In this document: piece after piece, positions 33,858-42,001 of the stretch
Layout of the letters: every line of letters starts with the position of its first letter
Numbering within the stretch: position 1 is the first letter of the stretch
Assembly: GCA_009773165.1 (NCBI GenBank)
Contig: WOUZ01000001.1
Coordinates: 682,001-746,000 of the forward strand
DNA: 64,000 bases
Direction: 5' to 3'
Origin: Bacteroidota bacterium
GTDB lineage: Bacteria; Bacteroidota; Bacteroidia; Bacteroidales; F082
Translations under genes and position numbers: made by a program
The notes under the pieces: generated by a model
Databases searched by the model: none
Told to the model about the DNA's origin: nothing
What the model saw: only the letters and a program-made list of their open reading frames with translations

Positions 33858-35171
33858 TTAAACAGTTTCATTTATAAAAAGGTCATCGGCCCATTTCATT
33901 CGATCCTGGGGAGAAAATTGCCATGGTGCACCATTATTTTCAATATTGGTAAAGGCATTATTTAGTCCTGCTGGCGCTGCTGATTTTTCCAGAACGAGAT
34001 AACGTCTCATATCCAAGATGAGCGATGGTTGATGGATGTTTACCGGACATTCCTGTGCACAGGCATTGCAAAGAGTGCAGGCCCACAATTCCTCTTCAGT
34101 AATATAATCCCCAATTAATGATTTGCCATCGGAATAGGCACTTCCTGAGGCACGTAAGCCTGGTCCTTTTTCTTTCATCCTCGCTCTGACATCCATCATT
34201 ATTTTACGAGGCGATAATAATTTTCCGGTAATATTGGCCGGACAAACTGCTGTACAACGACCACACTCAGTGCACGAAAGCGCATTCATATAATTGACCC
34301 AGGTGATGTCTTCGGCATCCGAAACACCAAATTTTGGAGGAGCCTCGGTGCTGGCCGAAAATGCACTCTGGGGATCAAGCATCATTTTGACTTCTTTGGT
34401 GATGCTTTCCATATTTTCGGCGTAACCCAACGGACTTATTCGACTGACAAAAACGTTAGGTACCGACATAAACACGTGAAAGTGTTTGGAATAGGGAAGA
34501 ATATTGGCAAAAACAAAAATCAGCAGAATATGTGCCCACCAGTTGAACTCATGCCAAAAGTGTATTTGTGAAGGATTTAATGTTGTGAAAAAGGAAGCAA
34601 TAAAAATACTCACAGGATAAACCCCGGAAAGCTGTTCATCAGGTGAATTTACATCCAAAAGATAAAAAGTGTTCATACCCAAGAGGCTCACCATCAAAAA
34701 CAGAATAAAACTGAGAGCAATATTAGCATCAGCTTTTGAAACCGGCTTCATTTCAGGTCCATAAAACCGCTTTACCTTGATGAATAACCTGCGCGAAAGG
34801 AAGACAAGGATGGAGATGAAAATAATTGCAGCAAACACATCGCCGGTTGCAATTAGCACATCATAAAAAGGTTCAAGAGCTCCAAGTACCCTTTCAGTAC
34901 CAAAAAGGCCATCAATAACCATTTCGATACTTCCTATGAGGATTACCAGAAAGCCCCAAAAAACCAAGGCGTGCAAAAATCCCATTACAGGATGCCGAAA
35001 AATCTTCGTCTGTCCAATGGCAACTTCCAATGTAATCCTGATGCGCTCAGGTATATGGGTTAAGGGAAGTTTTTTTGTGAATTTGAAATTGTTGAAAAGC
35101 TTTCGCATCGTCCAGGCAAAGGTGGCCAGGGTTGCGAGTAATGCGAGTGAAAAAACGAGTTGTTTGAGCAT
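33858..35171 (-). CDS. Membrane iron-sulfur oxidoreductase subunit (HdrC/HdrE-like fusion)
   Basis: 437 residues. The N-terminal 250 residues hold about six membrane helices of a cytochrome b/NarI-like type (HPVMGFLHALVFWGFLVIL; HFWHEFNWWAHILLIFVFAN with histidines that could bind haem). A ferredoxin domain with two [4Fe-4S] motifs follows: CTECGRCTAVCP (about 293-304) and CTLCNACAQECP (about 360-371). This resembles a fusion of HdrE and HdrC, or of NarI and GlpC. Together with the CCG protein encoded 20 bases downstream it should form a quinone-linked oxidoreductase. It is a single two-gene unit, with no promoter box of high quality seen upstream. Confidence 0.87.
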   Translation of the reverse strand: MLKQLVFSLALLATLATFAWTMRKLFNNFKFTKKLPLTHIPERIRITLEVAIGQTKIFRHPVMGFLHALVFWGFLVILIGSIEMVIDGLFGTERVLGALEPFYDVLIATGDVFAAIIFISILVFLSRRLFIKVKRFYGPEMKPVSKADANIALSFILFLMVSLLGMNTFYLLDVNSPDEQLSGVYPVSIFIASFFTTLNPSQIHFWHEFNWWAHILLIFVFANILPYSKHFHVFMSVPNVFVSRISPLGYAENMESITKEVKMMLDPQSAFSASTEAPPKFGVSDAEDITWVNYMNALSCTECGRCTAVCPANITGKLLSPRKIMMDVRARMKEKGPGLRASGSAYSDGKSLIGDYITEEELWACTLCNACAQECPVNIHQPSLILDMRRYLVLEKSAAPAGLNNAFTNIENNGAPWQFSPQDRMKWADDLFINETV

Positions 35172-35548
35172 AAACCAGATGTTTTGTGTTCATTGCTTGC
35201 AATATTACAGCATTTTAGGTAATAATAGAAAGCTTCCATAACAACAAATTTCGTAAAAACACTTTTTTAAACCCCAAGAAAAGTTAACTACCTGGTTGGC
35301 ATGGTGAAATAATGTTAACAACCAGTTATTTAGACACTTATTTAGTCTCTTTCCAAATTTTAAACTTGTTGTTTTTGTTAACCACTCTACTCATTGACAA
35401 CAAACGATTAAACTTTAATTAAAAGCAATTTTTGATGAATAAAAAAAGCGGGAGTTATAATCCCGCTTTTTGTCTAACCAACACAAAACTAAATAATTAT
35501 GAGAAAAATAGATGCTTCTTTATCAAATATTTTATCGGATATCCAATT
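35172..35548. other. Intergenic region between the iron-sulfur operon and the small repeat protein gene
   Basis: 377 bases. It holds the terminator at 35443-35471. The rest is AT-rich with repeated GTTAAC words (around 35280-35390) and no ORF that I would support; the plus-strand frame opening at 35499 is antisense to the repeat protein. Confidence 0.5.
35443..35471 (-). terminator. Intrinsic terminator of the small repeat protein gene
   Basis: Stem AAAAAGCGGGA / TCCCGCTTTTT with a 7-base loop. On the minus strand the hairpin is followed by a T-run, so it ends transcription of the gene at 35549. Its symmetry also allows function in the other direction. Confidence 0.8.
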
Positions 35549-35890
35549 TTACTTACACATGTGCTGTGCAGCAATTTTGTACGTATTAAAAGGTATATCG
35601 TCAATATATTCTTCTGAGGTTAATTGTGGTAATGTTTCTTTTTCAATGTTGAAAAGAGCATCTTCAGCAATTTTTTCAGTGTCAAATGGAATATCGTTTA
35701 CATAAGCCTCTTCTTCAATTTTGAAATTTACTCCAATTGCCTGCTCAAAACTAATTTTACTGGCAACACTGAAGGTATCGAATGGAATATCGTTAATGTA
35801 TGATTCCTCCTCATATTGAAAGTTAAATCCTTCAGCATGTAGTGAGGTAAAACTGAAAAGTACGATTGCGAGGGTGATAAGTGTTTTCAT
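35549..35890 (-). CDS. Small exported protein with three EEYxDDIPFDT repeats
   Basis: 113 residues from the start I prefer at 35890 (MKTLITLAIVLFSFTSLHA, a clean signal peptide); an in-frame ATG at 35914 would add eight residues before it. The mature part contains three imperfect repeats: EEESYINDIPFDTFSVA, EEEAYVNDIPFDTEKIA and SEEYIDDIPFNTYKIA, separated by 20-25 residues. It is acidic and has a single cysteine near the end. I recall similar short proteins with the D-I-P-F-D-T motif in other Bacteroidota, all of unknown function. It is monocistronic with its own terminator. Confidence 0.75.
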   Translation of the reverse strand: MKTLITLAIVLFSFTSLHAEGFNFQYEEESYINDIPFDTFSVASKISFEQAIGVNFKIEEEAYVNDIPFDTEKIAEDALFNIEKETLPQLTSEEYIDDIPFNTYKIAAQHMCK

Positions 35891-36271
35891 TTTATTTATT
35901 GTAATTATTTTCATTTATTAATTTGATATCATTATTTCATTAATCGTGCCAAAAATCATAAAATACTGTATAATAACAACATATAGAATTTTATACAAAT
36001 AATTTTATTTATAAAAAGTGTGCGAAACCGCAAAATTTTGTGCGCTTGCGTACAGTTTTTTATGAAATATTTTCCGGTTTTTATTATAAATAGACCCGGT
36101 AAGGTAATGTAGGAATCAGAATATTCGGTATAACCCATGGGTAACCTAAATCTTTTTTGACCTTGTAATAATCCTTGATCATTTAAGATCATTAGGATGT
36201 CAAAAAAAAACTGCCGAAAATTTTTCGGCAGCAAATTATAATAAGTTAGCTTAAAATCGTAAAAAAGTTGA
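35891..36271. other. Intergenic region upstream of the repeat protein and downstream of glmS
   Basis: About 380 bases with the glmS terminator at 36202-36231. An ORF that starts inside the end of glmS and runs to 35956 in another frame has no protein-like character. No promoter matching the consensus well was seen for the repeat protein. Confidence 0.5.
36202..36231 (-). terminator. Intrinsic terminator of glmS
   Basis: On the minus strand CTGCCGAAAAATTTTCGGCAG is followed by nine T. It lies 40 bases past the glmS stop. Confidence 0.85.
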
Positions 36272-38110
36272 CTATTCCACTGTAACTGATTTAGCAAGAT
36301 TTCTTGGTTGATCCACATTGCAATTACGCATTACAGCAATATGGTAGGCAAGTTTTTGCAATGGAACAGTTGCAAGTAACGGAACAAACATTTCTTCAGT
36401 TTCTGGTATTTCAATCACATAATCAGCGAGGTGTTTAACTTCTTTATCACCTTCAGTGACAATAGCTATAACCTGTCCTTTTCGTGCTTTTACTTCCTGA
36501 ATATTACTAACAACTTTATCGTATGTACCCTTATTTGTGGCTATTACAACAACAGGCATCTCTTCATCAATCAATGCAATAGGGCCATGCTTCATTTCTG
36601 CAGCAGGATAACCCTCGGCATGTATGTAGGAGATTTCCTTCAATTTTAAAGCGCCTTCCAGAGCAACAGGGAAATTGTATCCCCTTCCAAGGTAAAGGAA
36701 ATTGCGAACGTCTTTAAATTTTTCAGCAATTTCAATAACCTTCTTACTAACTTTAAGTGTCTGTTCAACCTTTTCGGGAATCAAACTTAGCTCAGTAATT
36801 AATTGCATAAAACGAGAGCGTCCAATTGTTCCGCGCAGTTGAGCAAGCCTCAGAGCCATGAGCGTGAGCACGGTAACTTGAGCCGTAAAAGCTTTTGTTG
36901 ATGCAACACCTATTTCTGGTCCGGCATGTGTGTAAGTGCCTGCGTGCGTTGCTCGCGCGATTGAAGATCCAACGACATTGCATATACCCAGAATGGTAGC
37001 ACCTTTTGATTTCGCTAATTCAATAGCAGCAAGGGTGTCGGCTGTTTCGCCTGATTGGGAGATGGCGATCACTACATCCCGTTCATAAATGACCGGGTTT
37101 CGATAACGAAACTCAGATGCATATTCAACTTCAACAGGAATGCGGGCGATATCTTCAAAAAGATACTCTCCAACGAGTCCGGCATGCCATGATGTCCCAC
37201 AAGCTACAATGATTATTCTGTTGGCATTGAGCAACTTCTGCTCATATTCAATAATCCCTCCCAGAGTTACAGTTCCTTGCTCGAGATGAATACGGCCCCG
37301 CATACTATCCATTATAGAGGTCGGTTGCTCATAGATTTCTTTCAACATGAAATGCTCATAACCACCTTTTTCTAGGGCAGTCAAATTCATTTCCAGCTTT
37401 TGAATATACGGAGTCTTTTCCTGATTACGTATTGTCTTTATTTTCAAATCTTTATCACGTCTTATTAAAGCCACTTCTTCGTCATCGAGATAGACAACAT
37501 TTTTAGTGTACTCAATAATAGGCGTTGCATCAGAGGCTACAAAGTAATCATTTTGACCGATTCCAATTACCAACGGACTGCCTTTTCGTGCGGCAATTAA
37601 CGTGTTTGGATCATTTTTATCCATTACTACGATTGCATAAGCTCCGGTTACCTGATTAAGAGCAATGCGAACAGCCTCAAAAAGGCTCACTCCTTCATTC
37701 AACTTTATGTCTTCAATCAGATTTGTGAGCACTTCCGTATCTGTACTTGACTGAAAAACATATCCCCTGGTTTGAAGTTCTTGCTTCAACAGGGCATAAT
37801 TCTCGATGATTCCATTGTGAATCAGCGCTATTTCTTTGCTTTGAGAGAAATGGGGATGTGCATTAACCTGATTGGGTTCGCCATGTGTTGCCCAGCGTGT
37901 GTGAGCAATACCAATAGTTCCGCCCAAATTGGCATTCTGAACATGTTCTTCCAGATCTGAAACTTTTCCTTTGGTTTTATATACCAGCAATTCTTCTTCA
38001 AGAAGTGCAACACCAGCACTGTCATATCCTCTATATTCCAGGCGTTTAAGCCCATTGATAAGAATAGGATAAGCTTGTTTTGGACCTACATACGCAACAA
38101 TTCCACACAT
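36272..38110 (-). CDS. glmS: Glutamine--fructose-6-phosphate aminotransferase (isomerizing)
   Basis: 612 residues, the usual length. It makes glucosamine 6-phosphate from fructose 6-phosphate and glutamine, the first step of amino-sugar and cell-wall precursor synthesis, in the cytosol. The glutaminase domain starts MCGIVAYVG with the nucleophile C2 and has THGEPNQVNAHPH. Two SIS sugar-isomerase domains follow (CGTSWHAGLVGEYLFE; SQSGETADTLAAIELAK; GRGYNFPVALEGALKLKEIS). It ends RNLAKSVTVE, the conserved C-terminal loop. No glmS ribozyme structure was recognised in the 254 bases upstream. Together with the DUF4270 and GT5 genes it forms a minus-strand cluster that I recall from other Bacteroidales. 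Confidence 0.98.
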   Translation of the reverse strand: MCGIVAYVGPKQAYPILINGLKRLEYRGYDSAGVALLEEELLVYKTKGKVSDLEEHVQNANLGGTIGIAHTRWATHGEPNQVNAHPHFSQSKEIALIHNGIIENYALLKQELQTRGYVFQSSTDTEVLTNLIEDIKLNEGVSLFEAVRIALNQVTGAYAIVVMDKNDPNTLIAARKGSPLVIGIGQNDYFVASDATPIIEYTKNVVYLDDEEVALIRRDKDLKIKTIRNQEKTPYIQKLEMNLTALEKGGYEHFMLKEIYEQPTSIMDSMRGRIHLEQGTVTLGGIIEYEQKLLNANRIIIVACGTSWHAGLVGEYLFEDIARIPVEVEYASEFRYRNPVIYERDVVIAISQSGETADTLAAIELAKSKGATILGICNVVGSSIARATHAGTYTHAGPEIGVASTKAFTAQVTVLTLMALRLAQLRGTIGRSRFMQLITELSLIPEKVEQTLKVSKKVIEIAEKFKDVRNFLYLGRGYNFPVALEGALKLKEISYIHAEGYPAAEMKHGPIALIDEEMPVVVIATNKGTYDKVVSNIQEVKARKGQVIAIVTEGDKEVKHLADYVIEIPETEEMFVPLLATVPLQKLAYHIAVMRNCNVDQPRNLAKSVTVE

Positions 38111-38364
38111 TTTTGTTTTATTTTTGGGTTACGATACACATCTTTATCTTTGGATAAGATTTCGTTTAGTATATTTTTAGCTAAATTAATCCTTTTTTTA
38201 CGGATTGATACTTTTAACGGCAATTTTTTTCATTCTTGAAAACAAGGAGAAATATTTTGTCAAATTGTTGCAAATCAACCAGAAGGCATGCTGAAACTTA
38301 AAGCATCAAAAAAGCACTCCATACTAATATGAAGCTAATAAAACTTTAAACTGTAATAAGCAGA

Positions 38365-39720
38365 TTAGTCGTTTACAATGGTATAATTCAATTGCAACTG
38401 AAGCCGGGTAAGTGTATCAACTTGTGGATCAGTTCCGTTGAGTATCAATCTATTGGCCCTTGCTGATGAACCCTGTATGAAAAGTAACAGCCCCGGATCG
38501 TCAGTGAGACTATCGTTGCTGAGTAACTCTTGTACATATCTGTTTAATCGAAATTGGTAATTATTGTAATTGGAACGATAGCTACCACCAAAATAGGATT
38601 CGCCTTCAAGCTGGTCATCCAAAATGCTGTATGTCCCATCATTGTTGTTACGTACAAGAGCAAGCTGTGTTGGTGCATAATACATGACCGTATCGAGACT
38701 CATGCTGGTAAAAATCATCTTTGCCTCGTTGACAATGATTTTTCCGTTAGCACTTTGTTGAATATCGCTCAGTCCCGGAAAACGCAGGCGTGCTTTGAGT
38801 CCACTCATAGCCTGAAGATAGAATTTGTTTCTGCCAAGAAGTGTATCGCCATTCACTACCTGATTTTTGAATTCACTTTCTGCATCAGCATAATCGAGGT
38901 GAGTGTATCTGTTGTAGCGCGCTTCGGTGCTGGTAATAAAAAACTCATAACGAAGTGAGTCTTCCGCATCATTGCTGTAATAAATGGTCATGCGCGAAAG
39001 GTTTATCGGCAAATTAAAATACATGATTGCACCACCCTGGCTAACAGCATCAGCAGTTACATACAAGCCATCAAAATAGTCAAGAAAAGCATCATTTGAA
39101 GACAAATCATCTTTAGTGGCGGCGAGAAGTTTATTTCCCAAAGCGGGTGATAAATCGCTCAGGCGTACCCGGATTAGTGGTGATAAAGTGTCTTCATCCA
39201 ATACAAAAGGTCTTTTAGGTTTCGGAGCAAAGCTGTAATTGGCATAGTCTGTAACATCTGTCGGCTTGATTTGATTAGAAAAATAGGCCGAGTCAATGCT
39301 CAAACTATCAAGTAGTTCGTATACACGGATAGTTTGAATGGTAGTTGTATCACCATAATAACCGGAATAGGCTAGCTGTAATACCAGCGAATCCAATTGA
39401 GGATTGGTTCCAAAATCATGGGTGCTTGTTGAAAGACGAACCTGTGTGTAGAATCCTGCCACAGTTGTGCCAAAAATAGGATCTTTCATGCTTCCCAACA
39501 GATTTGACTCAGTGTGATCTGTTCGAACCGAATCTTCCTGAACACTGTAAGCAATGATATCGATGGTATCGGAATAGTGAAGTTGTATTAATCCCTGATT
39601 GGGCTGTAAGTCGGCACCAATTTGATTTGGACGTTTTGTACAGGCACTGGAAAGCAGTAAAAAATTAACAAAAAATAAGAGTATAAGCCACTGATTAAGG
39701 CTAAGAAATGTGTTTTTCAA
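38365..39720 (-). CDS. DUF4270 lipoprotein
   Basis: 451 residues. The lipoprotein signal ends LLLSSACTKRPNQIGADLQP, with the Cys at about 27 and the characteristic start of DUF4270 after it. The rest is rich in beta strands and Tyr/Asn/Asp, with short paired motifs such as LDSLVLQLAYSGYYGDTTTI, which suggest several beta-sandwich repeats. Function is unknown; it probably sits in the outer membrane or periplasm. It starts 24 bases after the stop of the GT5 protein gene and lies before glmS, an order I associate with Bacteroidales. Confidence 0.85.
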   Translation of the reverse strand: MKNTFLSLNQWLILLFFVNFLLLSSACTKRPNQIGADLQPNQGLIQLHYSDTIDIIAYSVQEDSVRTDHTESNLLGSMKDPIFGTTVAGFYTQVRLSTSTHDFGTNPQLDSLVLQLAYSGYYGDTTTIQTIRVYELLDSLSIDSAYFSNQIKPTDVTDYANYSFAPKPKRPFVLDEDTLSPLIRVRLSDLSPALGNKLLAATKDDLSSNDAFLDYFDGLYVTADAVSQGGAIMYFNLPINLSRMTIYYSNDAEDSLRYEFFITSTEARYNRYTHLDYADAESEFKNQVVNGDTLLGRNKFYLQAMSGLKARLRFPGLSDIQQSANGKIIVNEAKMIFTSMSLDTVMYYAPTQLALVRNNNDGTYSILDDQLEGESYFGGSYRSNYNNYQFRLNRYVQELLSNDSLTDDPGLLLFIQGSSARANRLILNGTDPQVDTLTRLQLQLNYTIVND

Positions 39721-39744
39721 GGTCGTGGAATTAACGTTTTGTAA

Positions 39745-40557
39745 TTATTTTTTTCCAAGTAAGCTGTCGAAAAAGGCATTATATGGCTCAATATAGTTTT
39801 CAACGCTTGGGTGAATCAGAATCGGTTTTTTCTTATCTTCCAGATATTCAAGAAGTTCCGGATTCACTTTTTCGCTGGCAACAATGATCGCATCAGCATA
39901 GTCAATTGCAGCTTTGGTAATGTTAACGTAATTGGATTCTTTATAGTATTTCAGATCTTTAGGCGTGATGCCAGGAAGGCGTAATTTTTTTTCAAATGAA
40001 TCTCTGAATGTTTCTTTGAAATCGTCGCCGTAAAGCGAATAAACGACTTTAGAATCGGAGAATAATGGATTATCTTTGAAAGCGCGCTTTACATATAGAG
40101 GTACTAAAGCCGACATCCATCCTTGACAATGGATGATATCAGGACCCCAGCCGAGTTTTTTAACGGTCTCTATAACGCCTCTCGAAAAGAAAATCGTTCG
40201 CTCATCATTGTCTTCATAAAAGCGACCCGCCTTATCTTTGATGGTGAATTTACGATGAAAAAAATCTTCGTTATCAATGAAGTAAATCTGCATTCTTGCT
40301 TGTTGAATGGAGGCAACTTTAATAATCAATGGATGGTCTGTTTCATTGATAATCAAATTCATACCTGATAATCGAATCACCTCGTGCAATTGATTGCGAC
40401 GCTCATTTATACTTCCAAAGCGTGGCATAAAAGTGCGGATTTCTTTACCCTTTTCCTGAATTCCCTGAGGCAAAAACCTTCCGATTTTGCTCATGTGGGT
40501 CTCTTTCAGATAGGGCGTGATAGCTTGCTCAACAAAAAGAATCCTTGATTTTTCCAT
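39745..40557 (-). CDS. GT5 (glycogen/starch synthase) catalytic N-domain protein
   Basis: 270 residues from the start at 40557 (MEKSRILFVEQAITPYL); a longer frame to 40623 would begin with an unlikely Phe/Cys-rich stretch and cover the promoter box. The protein matches only the first Rossmann domain of glycogen synthase: FLPQGIQEKGKEIRTFMPRF, DNEDFFHRK, PDIIHCQGWMSALVPLYVK and VVYSLYGDDFKETF. The ADP-glucose-binding second domain is absent, so it may not polymerise glucose by itself. From memory, a protein of this short length is normal in Bacteroidales, so this is not a truncation in this genome. Confidence 0.85.
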   Translation of the reverse strand: MEKSRILFVEQAITPYLKETHMSKIGRFLPQGIQEKGKEIRTFMPRFGSINERRNQLHEVIRLSGMNLIINETDHPLIIKVASIQQARMQIYFIDNEDFFHRKFTIKDKAGRFYEDNDERTIFFSRGVIETVKKLGWGPDIIHCQGWMSALVPLYVKRAFKDNPLFSDSKVVYSLYGDDFKETFRDSFEKKLRLPGITPKDLKYYKESNYVNITKAAIDYADAIIVASEKVNPELLEYLEDKKKPILIHPSVENYIEPYNAFFDSLLGKK

Positions 40558-40592
40558 TATGTTTTTATTGATGAACGATGTAAATAAGTGTG

Positions 40593-40624
40593 CAAAGGTA
40601 AGCAAAAAACAAAAAAAACACAAA
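40593..40624 (-). promoter_or_regulatory. Promoter of the GT5-DUF4270 unit
   Basis: On the minus strand TTTG, 20 bases, TACCTTTG: both boxes match the Bacteroidota consensus TTTG-N19-TAnnTTTG with one extra spacer base. It lies 36 bases before the start at 40557 and supports that start. Confidence 0.65.
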
Positions 40625-40655
40625 CAACTGATTTCAATGGGATTTAATGCATAAA

Positions 40656-40689
40656 AAAAGGAGATAATACAAAATGCTTATCTCCTTTT
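40656..40689 (-). terminator. Intrinsic terminator of the proline dehydrogenase gene
   Basis: Twelve-base perfect stem AAAAGGAGATAA / TTATCTCCTTTT; on the minus strand it is followed by a T-run. It lies 22 bases after the stop at 40711 and just upstream of the GT5 promoter. Confidence 0.85.
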
Positions 40690-40710
40690 TCTTTTATTCA
40701 TAAATTGGGT

Positions 40711-41628
40711 TTAGCCTCTGAAAAACAGCGCTTTTATGATTTCTTTAGCCATTGCAGGGTTTTCTTTCAATCGACGGGTGGAATATGCAAACCATTGATT
40801 ACCGAAGGGAACATAAATACGCATACGGTGCCCGGCATCTACAATTGATTTGCGCAATTGAGGCGTAACACCATAGAGCATCTGGAATTCATATTTTTCA
40901 CGTGGGACTTTGTATTTTTCGATGAGTTTATAGGCTCCTTCAACCAAATATTTATCATGCGTTGCAATCCCGGGATAATTTCCGTTTTTAAGCATAAAAT
41001 CCAGATCTTCAAGAAAATGCTGATTTATCTCAGCGTATTTCTTGTAGGCAATCTTCTCAGGCTCAACATAAATACCTTTGCATAACCTGTAACTAACAGG
41101 AATTTCTGATGTTTGTAGATCAAGCAGTTGATTGATATCACCTAAGGTGCGTTTCAGGTAAGCCTGGAAAACAAGTCCTACATTGGCAGGAAACTCAGCC
41201 TTTAATTTTCTAAAAAGTTCAATCTCAAGGTCAACGCATTGGGAATCTTCCATATCGATACGCACAAAGTTGTTGTAAGAAGCCGCTTTGGCAACTATTT
41301 CACGGATGTAACCATAGCACACATCTTTATCGATAAGTAATCCAAACATGGTTGGTTTTAATGAAAAATTACCGTCGATTTTAGCCTTTTGAATGGTTTC
41401 AATGATATTCAGGTATTCGTTTTTATTATCCTCTGCCTGATGTAATTTTGTGATAAATTCACCTAACAGGTCAATGGTAACCATCATGCCTTCTTTGTTC
41501 AGCTGTCGGCTGACTTCAATGGCATCTTCGATTTTTTTACCGGCAATGTAGCGTTTGGAGAACAGCCACACAAGATTCTTTGGCATATATGGCAACATGC
41601 CAGCAATCATTTTGTTAATCCACATCAT
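40711..41628 (-). CDS. Proline dehydrogenase (monofunctional, PutA family)
   Basis: 305 residues. It oxidises proline to pyrroline-5-carboxylate with FAD, passing electrons to the membrane quinone pool. Signatures of the TIM-barrel catalytic domain are seen: DLLGEFITKL, FVRIDMEDSQCVDLEIELFR, VGLVFQAYLKRTLGDINQLL, PVSYRLCKGIYVEPEKIAYK, ATHDKYLVEGAYKLI, YEFQMLYGVTPQLRKSIVDAG and the C-terminal YSTRRLKENPAMAKEII, with paired arginines that hold the proline carboxylate. The length fits the short bacterial PRODH type with no P5C dehydrogenase domain. It is monocistronic, with its own TAnnTTTG box and terminator. Confidence 0.95.
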   Translation of the reverse strand: MMWINKMIAGMLPYMPKNLVWLFSKRYIAGKKIEDAIEVSRQLNKEGMMVTIDLLGEFITKLHQAEDNKNEYLNIIETIQKAKIDGNFSLKPTMFGLLIDKDVCYGYIREIVAKAASYNNFVRIDMEDSQCVDLEIELFRKLKAEFPANVGLVFQAYLKRTLGDINQLLDLQTSEIPVSYRLCKGIYVEPEKIAYKKYAEINQHFLEDLDFMLKNGNYPGIATHDKYLVEGAYKLIEKYKVPREKYEFQMLYGVTPQLRKSIVDAGHRMRIYVPFGNQWFAYSTRRLKENPAMAKEIIKALFFRG

Positions 41629-41704
41629 AGCTTTAAGATATTATTCACTAATTATCTGATTTTTTATGCTTTCAAATTTTGAAAGGCTTTAATTTTTTTC
41701 CGCG

Positions 41705-41712
41705 CAAAGGTA
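41705..41712 (-). promoter_or_regulatory. Promoter -7 box for proline dehydrogenase
   Basis: TACCTTTG on the minus strand, an exact TAnnTTTG, 77 bases before the start at 41628. The -33 region is a weaker TTTC 21 bases upstream. The gap 41629-42001 (373 bases) holds this box, the divergent box at 41971 and nothing else that I can support. Confidence 0.5.
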
Positions 41713-41970
41713 GTAAAAGCGTTCATCTGTTAAGAAACTAACAAAGAATTTTTCAAACGATTGCTGAATAGAGCATTCTCATATAAAGTCAACTATATCT
41801 AAGGATTGGTAAAGTTTCGGAAGTGGTTAAGCTGCAGGATTGAAGCTCTTAAAGGAAACGACTCATCAACTGTTTGTTACATAATCGAACACTTTTTATG
41901 CAGTCTTTTTTGAGAAATAGGCATCTATCCTATTGTTCCCACTTTGTTTCGGCTGATAAAAATGTTTTTT

Positions 41971-41978
41971 TAATTTTG
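41971..41978 (+). promoter_or_regulatory. Promoter -7 box for the GH3-family gene
   Basis: TAATTTTG, an exact TAnnTTTG, ending 23 bases before the start at 42002. A TTTG at 41943-41946 is 24 bases upstream, further than the ideal 19. Confidence 0.45.
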
Positions 41979-42001
41979 CACAACATTAAAAACCCCCAAT
42001 C

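Noticed and set aside
35499-35705. Plus-strand frame MRKIDASLSNILSD
   Set aside because: Antisense to the small repeat protein, which has a signal peptide, internal repeats and a matching terminator.
35956-36318. Minus-strand frame of 120 codons after glmS
   Set aside because: It opens inside the last codons of glmS in another frame, runs through the glmS terminator and has no recognisable protein features.
38111-38364. glmS ribozyme upstream of glmS
   Set aside because: No pseudoknot core or conserved ribozyme sequence could be recognised; the ribozyme is typical of Firmicutes.
39745-40557. Truncated glycogen synthase
   Set aside because: The length of about 270 residues is, as I recall, normal for this protein in Bacteroidales, so I do not call it broken.
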